Part shown: piece after piece, positions 44,631 to 49,000 of the stretch
Position numbering within the stretch: the stretch's first letter is position 1
Layout: each line of letters begins with the position of its first letter
Assembly (NCBI GenBank): GCA_023432405.1
Contig: JAEYUQ010000011.1
Location: 1 to 49,000 of the forward strand
Length of the DNA: 49,000 bases
Origin: Actinomycetes bacterium
Lineage (GTDB): Bacteria > Actinomycetota > Actinomycetes > Mycobacteriales > Mycobacteriaceae
Direction: 5' to 3'
The notes under the pieces: model-generated
The model's database searches: none
Seen by the model: the letters and a program-made list of their open reading frames with translations, nothing else
Told to the model about the DNA's origin: nothing
Translations under genes and position numbers: made by a program

Positions 44631-45974
44631 CTAGACCCCAGCCACAACAGCAGCCAAGGTACCAGCTACCTTGCGTGCCGTTTCCTCATCGGGAGCCTCC
44701 ACCATCACGCGGAAAAGCTCCTCTGTGCCAGAAGCGCGAAGCAAAACACGGCCGGTATCGCCCAACAAGTCCTGCGCTTCATCAATGGCATTCTTCACCT
44801 GCGGGGCGTCGGCAATAGCGTTCTTATTAGACACCGGAACATTAATGAGAACCTGGGGCAGCACCGTCATCACAGAGGCCAACTCAGAGAGAGACTGACC
44901 CGTTTCCGCCATACGAGCCATGAGCTTCAAGCCCGTCAAAGTCCCGTCACCTGTGGTGGCATAGGCTGGCAACACAATGTGCCCGGATTGCTCGCCGCCC
45001 AAAGAGAAGTTAGAGGCGTTCAGCTCAGCCAGAACATAGCGATCCCCCACCGCAGTGGTGGCCATGTTAATACCTTCACGCTGCATGGCCAGTTTGAGGC
45101 CAAGATTACTCATCACGGTGGCTACCAGTGTGTTCCTGCGGAGAGCACCAGCCTCTTTCATCGCGACGGCCAGAATAGCCATAATCTGATCTCCATCAAC
45201 CACGCGACCCTGACTATCTACAGCCAAACATCTGTCCGCATCACCGTCATGCGCCAACCCCAGATCAGCATGATGCTCCAGCACCGCGCGCTGAAGGACG
45301 TCGATATGGGTGGAACCGCAATTGTCATTGATGTTGTAAGCATTAGGGCGATTATTAATGGGGATAACGGTGGCACCTGCAGCGGCATAAGCAGCAGGCG
45401 CCACATCAAACGCAGCACCGTTAGCAGTATCCACCACCACGGTGAGCCCCGAAAGATTCTGTGGAACTGCCTGCTTCAGATGGTGAAGATAACGCTCCCT
45501 GCCGTCCGGAGCCTCTTCCACCACACGCCCAATCCCATGACCTGTGGGGCCTGTAGGGGGCAAGGTGGACATGATGTCTTCAATCTCATCCTCCACCTCA
45601 TCAGGTAGCTTGTTGCCACCCGCAGAGAAGAACTTGATTCCGTTATCCGGCATAGGATTATGGCTGGCCGAAATCACCACACCCATATCCGCGCCGTAGC
45701 TGTCTGTCAGATACGCAATTGCGGGGGTGGGCAGAACACCCACTCGCAACACATCGACGCCTTGGGACGCCATACCGGCAGACAACGCTGCCGCAAGCAT
45801 CTCTCCAGAGACTCGGGGGTCCCGACCAATCACGGCCAGAGGACGCCGTTTTGCGGAATGGCGCTCCTTGGTTAACACATGAGCTGCAGCAGCACCCAGA
45901 TTCAGTGCCAGCGCTGCGGTGAGTTTCTCATTAGCCAAGCCCCGAACGCCGTCGGTTCCAAAGAGTCGCGTCAT
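44631..45974 (-). CDS. glmM: Phosphoglucosamine mutase GlmM
   Basis: GlmM converts glucosamine-6-phosphate to glucosamine-1-phosphate, the next step after GlmS. It has the active-site phosphoserine loop VISASHNPMPDNG, the metal loop HDGDADRC, GGEQSGH and the C-terminal RASGTEELFRVMVEA. 447 residues from ATG 45974 (MTRLFGTDGVRG), the standard N-terminus; a TTG three codons upstream is also open. Confidence 0.97.
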   Translation of the reverse strand: MTRLFGTDGVRGLANEKLTAALALNLGAAAAHVLTKERHSAKRRPLAVIGRDPRVSGEMLAAALSAGMASQGVDVLRVGVLPTPAIAYLTDSYGADMGVVISASHNPMPDNGIKFFSAGGNKLPDEVEDEIEDIMSTLPPTGPTGHGIGRVVEEAPDGRERYLHHLKQAVPQNLSGLTVVVDTANGAAFDVAPAAYAAAGATVIPINNRPNAYNINDNCGSTHIDVLQRAVLEHHADLGLAHDGDADRCLAVDSQGRVVDGDQIMAILAVAMKEAGALRRNTLVATVMSNLGLKLAMQREGINMATTAVGDRYVLAELNASNFSLGGEQSGHIVLPAYATTGDGTLTGLKLMARMAETGQSLSELASVMTVLPQVLINVPVSNKNAIADAPQVKNAIDEAQDLLGDTGRVLLRASGTEELFRVMVEAPDEETARKVAGTLAAVVAGV

Positions 45975-46224
45975 AGGTGACAATGCTACCTCGACGGGTT
46001 ATAACGCCGTCAGTGAGCTAATACGGGCATGAATTACGGCACTTATGTGAGTTGATTCATACCCTCGGTAAACCAGCGGGCAAACTGTTCGCCTCTGTAT
46101 GAGCGCACGCGCGCGTCAATACTCTGCCACGCAGACACCAGAGCACCCCCCCAGGTACACACAAACGCCCCACCAGGAACGAGCCGTGGTGAGGCGTAAG
46201 ACTGTGGAAAGCGAAACTCTCCGA

Positions 46225-46821
46225 TTAACGCTTGGAGTACTGCGGTGCGCGACGGGCCTTGTGCAGACCAGCCTTCTTGCGCTCCACGGACCGGGCATCA
46301 CGGGTAAGGAAGCCAGCCTTCTTCAAGGCCGGACGATCTGCCGGGTTGTAGATATTCAAAGCGCGGGCAATGGCCAAACGGAACGCACCAGCCTGACCAG
46401 TGGGGCCACCACCCTTAAGAGTGGCCTTAATATCAAACTGACCATCACGGTTGAGCAAGGTCAGCGGATCTTTAATTGACTGCTGATGCAGCCGGTTGGG
46501 GAAATACTCCTCCAAGGAACGGCCGTTGCAGGAGATTTCACCGGAGCCGGGGACCAAGCGCACACGCACAATGGCACGCTTGCGGCGTCCGACGGTCTGA
46601 ATCGGCTCATTGTGAACCGGAACGTCAGGAACCACGGATTCTTCAGCAACCTCAGGTGCCAGGGAATCAGCGATGGTGTAGGAGAACTCCTCGGTAGCAG
46701 CCGTGGCAGCTGCAATGTCAGCGGCGTCGACCACAGGAATATCCTCAGTTACCTGAACGTCTTGCGGCTCAACAGCCTGCGCCTGGATGTCTTCGTTCTG
46801 GGTATCGTTCTGCTCAGACAT
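46225..46821 (-). CDS. rpsI: 30S ribosomal protein S9
   Basis: The S9 core starts at about residue 77 (VGRRKRAIVRVRLVPGSGEISCNGRS) and ends in the conserved RRAPQYSKR tail, which reaches the P-site. The first 76 residues are acidic and Ala/Val/Glu-rich; mycobacterial S9 also has an N-terminal extension, but this one is longer (198 residues total). The start overlaps the rplM stop as TAATG, so translation is coupled. Confidence 0.97.
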   Translation of the reverse strand: MSEQNDTQNEDIQAQAVEPQDVQVTEDIPVVDAADIAAATAATEEFSYTIADSLAPEVAEESVVPDVPVHNEPIQTVGRRKRAIVRVRLVPGSGEISCNGRSLEEYFPNRLHQQSIKDPLTLLNRDGQFDIKATLKGGGPTGQAGAFRLAIARALNIYNPADRPALKKAGFLTRDARSVERKKAGLHKARRAPQYSKR

Positions 46822-47264
46822 TACTGGGACACCACCTTGATCTCGTAGGGCTCCGGCTTCTGGGAAGCATAGGGATGCTCAGAGCCGGTAAACACGTGCA
46901 GCTTACGGATGGACTTATTGGAGAGACGGTTGTGCGGCATCATGCCTTTGATGGCCTCTTCAATGGTGCGCTCAGGACGCTGATCCAGAGCCTGCCCCAG
47001 GGTCATGGTCTTCAGACCACCGGGGTATCCGGAGTGGCGGTAGCGCATCTCACGCTCACGCTTGGTGGAGGACACGGCAACCTTGTCCGCGTTAATAATG
47101 ATGACGTGATCGCCACAATCGACGTTGGGAGCGAAAATCGGCTTGCCCTTGCCACGCAGTAAGTTAGCTGCATGGGTGGCCAAACGCCCCAACACCACGT
47201 CCGTGGCATCAATGACATACCACTTACGGGTGATGTCACCGCTCTTCGGGTGGAATGTAGACAC
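46821..47264 (-). CDS. rplM: 50S ribosomal protein L13
   Basis: 147 residues, the normal L13 length. It begins VSTFHPKSGDITRKWYVIDATDVVLGRLA and has the GKGKPIFAPNVDCGDHVIIINADKV core. GTG 47264 is preceded by AAGGAG; the upstream in-frame ATG (47321) would add an unrelated hydrophobic leader. First gene of the rplM-rpsI operon, whose order is as in all Mycobacteriales. Confidence 0.97.
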   Translation of the reverse strand: MSTFHPKSGDITRKWYVIDATDVVLGRLATHAANLLRGKGKPIFAPNVDCGDHVIIINADKVAVSSTKREREMRYRHSGYPGGLKTMTLGQALDQRPERTIEEAIKGMMPHNRLSNKSIRKLHVFTGSEHPYASQKPEPYEIKVVSQ

Positions 47265-47318
47265 TATGACTCCTTCAAGTCTGTCTAAATAACTGCCAGC
47301 CAAGGTGAATAAGGCAAT

Positions 47319-47352
47319 CACTTCGCGGCGGCCGGTGGAGACCCGTGAAGTG
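47319..47352 (-). promoter_or_regulatory. Hairpin in the rplM leader
   Basis: CACTTCGC and GTGAAGTG pair except for one mismatch, about 55-90 nt upstream of rplM. L13 operons in some bacteria carry leader RNAs that bind L13; whether this is one cannot be told here. Confidence 0.35.
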
Positions 47353-48078
47353 TGTGGAATGGAAGAAAATTTTCCTTATCGACGCCGCTTCTTCTGTCTT
47401 TCCTCCCCACTCTTACGCCCCGTTTATCCAGAACTACCAGCGGATATATGCCGCCAGTAGCAGATTGCTACACGAGACTGCGAGAAGAAGGGTTCAAAGA
47501 ATTCAGCGCCCCTTACGCACAGGTACGCGATACTACCTGAGCAGGCAGGAAAGAGCCAAACCGCCTCTTGCTTATCCAGACTGCGAGGTAGTACTCTGCC
47601 AAACTCACTGACTGCACAAAGTCTCATGATGGTTGACGCTAGCCTCGCAAACTGTGTGGCTTCCGCAGGTGCTGAAGAATACCGAACAGACCTATACCAG
47701 CCACCCCAAAAAACCATTCTGTAAAGCCTCTGTTCCCGTCATTGAGCTTCTTCCGTCGTGCCCACGTGGAGTCAGGTTTTATCCAGCAACAATTGCGCCC
47801 ACGTGGAGTCAGGTTTTATCCAGCAACAATTGATAGAGCAATAAAAGGTAAGTACCCCAGAGGTAGCATCGCTGAGCTCTCCACGTCCTCACCCCGAATA
47901 AGACAGGTGCTGAATCTCAGGCGTTGAAACCGCTCCTGACGGCGCACGTTCAAGCCTCAGATTCAGATCACGCGGCAGCAATACCACGTCTGGGTACCTC
48001 TAGTGAATGTGCCTGAGCTCTGTTAGATCTCAGCATTTCTGCTTTGTTTTACTTCGTATTCCTATTCCTATGAACCTC
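47353..48078. other. Long spacer between esxT and rplM
   Basis: 726 bp with no gene I can support. It holds an exact copy of the dispersed 13-bp word (47374-47386), a tandem 36-bp duplication (47760-47832) and presumably the rplM promoter. Confidence 0.5.
47760..47832 (+). repeat. 36-bp tandem duplication
   Basis: A 36-bp unit (47760-47795) beginning GCCCACGTGGAGTC recurs exactly at 47797-47832, one base apart. It contains the palindrome CCACGTGG. There are only two copies and no spacers, so it is not a CRISPR array. Confidence 0.9.
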
Positions 48079-48366
48079 CTATCCCCAACTTGCAGCTGCA
48101 CGACGGTTGATGTCACTCATGCGATCATTACCATCAGCGACGGTTCGGGAAATCGTGCCCAGCACCTCATTGAGGTCAGTGGCAGCTCTATCCCACTTAT
48201 CCTGTGCTTGCTGATACGCTGCCGCAGATTCACCTTCCCAGGTAGACATCATGGGTTGCAGTTGGGACTTCAGATCAGCAAGCAGACCATTAATCCGCAC
48301 TGATGTGGAGTTGATATCGGCGGCTGCTGAAGCAATGGCACCGAATTGATATTTGATTTGAGACAT
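48079..48366 (-). CDS. esxT: WXG100 protein EsxT-like (ESX-4)
   Basis: The 95-residue ESAT-6 family protein has the helix-turn-helix with the W-x-G turn (STWEGESAAAYQQAQDKWDRA) and no signal peptide, as in substrates of type VII secretion. It lies directly upstream of the rplM region in the same direction as in M. tuberculosis (esxU-esxT-rplM), which marks it as ESX-4. GAGGACC precedes ATG 48366. Confidence 0.85.
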   Translation of the reverse strand: MSQIKYQFGAIASAAADINSTSVRINGLLADLKSQLQPMMSTWEGESAAAYQQAQDKWDRAATDLNEVLGTISRTVADGNDRMSDINRRAAASWG

Positions 48367-48482
48367 AACGTGGTCCTCGTTCTAACACGGTGAGTAATTC
48401 GCGGTATCGCAGTGTGCGTTCGCCATGTAACCCCTGCGATTGTTCTGATTGCGGCACAATGAGTTGCCCACTGTGGAAGCTC

Positions 48483-48794
48483 TTAGAGAGCCAATCCCCC
48501 GCCGACGGCGCTGAAAGCTTGAGAGTTATCAGCTTCAACGTTGTCGAAGTTCACAGCATTGGCCCGGATATTTTCTGCAATGGACTCCAAGGCTTCACGG
48601 AGATTCTTGGCAGATTGATCCCAACGTTGCATGAGCTGGTCAAAAGCAATCTGAGCGCTGCCAGCCCACGATCCTCTTAGTGAGTCTGCTACCCCGCGCA
48701 GACGTGTAAGTTCCCCTTGAACTTCCGCTGAGGTGGAATCCACACGCCCAGCAGTAGAGCGCATAACCTCGGCTTCGGTACGAAATGTTGTCAT
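48483..48794 (-). CDS. esxU: WXG100 protein EsxU-like (CFP-10 partner)
   Basis: The 103-residue WXG100 partner has the turn SWAGSAQIAFDQLMQRWDQSA. After the second helix the C-terminal tail (NFDNVEADNSQAF) carries FxxxE at the place of the usual YxxxD/E secretion signal. It should form a heterodimer with the 95-residue protein 116 bp downstream. Confidence 0.85.
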   Translation of the reverse strand: MTTFRTEAEVMRSTAGRVDSTSAEVQGELTRLRGVADSLRGSWAGSAQIAFDQLMQRWDQSAKNLREALESIAENIRANAVNFDNVEADNSQAFSAVGGGLAL

Positions 48795-48848
48795 AGTGAC
48801 GTTCGCCCCTCTCGAACTGATGAAAAGAAAGGGGAAAGCTTCTCCCCC

Positions 48849-49000
48849 TCACGAGGCGCTCTTCAACGCCTCTATGTACCTTTGACTCACCTGATTGCTC
48901 TCAGGTTCCCCGCTGATTCTTCGCTTTCGAGTTGGCACAGGAAGAGTTGGTGAATCCTCTTGTACCACGCAGCCCCCACCTACCCCGCACCCCCAGAATC
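48849..49000 (-). CDS. C-terminal fragment of an ESX-associated protein
   Basis: A frame on the minus strand is open from the window edge to TGA at 48849-48851 (last residues VSQRYIEALKSAS) and ends 54 bp before esxU. It encodes a Gly-rich then Arg/Ser-rich C-terminus. By position it would be the Rv3446c-type gene between eccC4 and esxU, or the end of an Ecc gene. Too little is visible to decide. Confidence 0.4.
   Translation of the reverse strand, partial: FWGCGVGGGCVVQEDSPTLPVPTRKRRISGEPESNQVSQRYIEALKSAS

Larger units (their letters stand above)
1834..47386. repeat. Dispersed 13-bp word GGCGTCGNYAAGG (12 exact copies)
   Basis: Exact copies, plus strand: 1834-1846, 4907-4919, 8942-8954, 15348-15360, 23064-23076, 29879-29891, 32117-32129, 37982-37994. 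Minus strand: 18876-18888, 21384-21396, 40113-40125, 47374-47386. Four copies are intergenic and eight are in genes. Single-mismatch copies include positions near 12481, 21151, 27243, 34959, 42409 and 43575. The coordinates of this entry mark only the outermost copies. Confidence 0.85.

Noticed and set aside
4907..47386. The dispersed 13-bp word as a transposon end or MITE.
   Set aside because: No paired inverted copies at constant distance and no target duplications; copies inside conserved genes keep the frame.
47760..47832. Possible CRISPR array because the repeat unit is 36 bp.
   Set aside because: Only two copies, one base apart, with no spacers and no cas genes.

Overview
The window (about 55-58 % GC by eye) comes from an actinobacterium of the order Mycobacteriales. 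The evidence is gene order. Reading right to left, two WXG100 genes are followed by rplM-rpsI-glmM, then glmS, then alr-tsaE-tsaB-rimI-tsaD, then groES-groEL1. This is the backbone I know from Mycobacterium and Corynebacterium. The NrdR-type class Ib nrd locus, the 40-residue zinc-free L36, an MbtB-like NRPS, a 13E12-type HNH nuclease and an NdnR-type NAD regulator agree with this. The moderate GC and compact gene set would fit Lawsonella or a Corynebacterium relative, but the species is an inference.

Left part (1-17 kb). An incomplete, AT-rich thioester-domain surface adhesin runs off the left edge. Its promoter has a run of ten G in the -35/-10 spacer. Next come nrdE and nrdH (no nrdI between them, tandem NrdR boxes upstream), rpmJ, a sugar porter, nadE, a flavin split-barrel protein, a small CsbD/antitoxin-like protein, an MDR oxidoreductase, a BASS-family transporter, a DUF222/HNH nuclease preceded by two inverted perfect DnaA boxes, an NfeD/SPFH membrane pair, an alpha/beta hydrolase, and a PadR regulator with a membrane partner.

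Middle (17-25.7 kb) is an accessory island: a small membrane protein, a secreted phospholipase A2 gene broken by an in-frame amber codon at the signal-peptide junction, a solitary 1,916-residue NRPS, and a decayed IS3-family element. The NRPS reads ArCP-Cy-A-PCP-Cy-TE and has a cysteine-like adenylation code, which points to an aryl-thiazoline (siderophore-like) product. No aryl-AMP ligase, transporter or phosphopantetheinyl transferase gene is next to it.

Right part (25.7-49 kb) is core: groEL1/groES under a CIRCE operator, cycA, the t6A/cell-wall cluster tsaD-rimI-tsaB-tsaE-alr, and glmS. A divergent NAD operon follows (ndnR-type Nudix repressor, nadA, nadB, cysteine desulfurase). nadC is absent and an eight-codon mini-ORF lies at its expected place. 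Then come a hydrolase, a repeat-rich three-gene cassette downstream of glmM, rpsI-rplM, and the end of an ESX-4-like locus. The NAD genes form one pathway: NadB makes iminoaspartate, NadA makes quinolinate, the desulfurase supports the NadA cluster, and NadE (at 6.5 kb) makes the final amide.

A 13-bp word, GGCGTCGNYAAGG, occurs twelve times exactly in the window, in both coding and intergenic DNA and on both strands. That is far above chance, and I know of no description of it.
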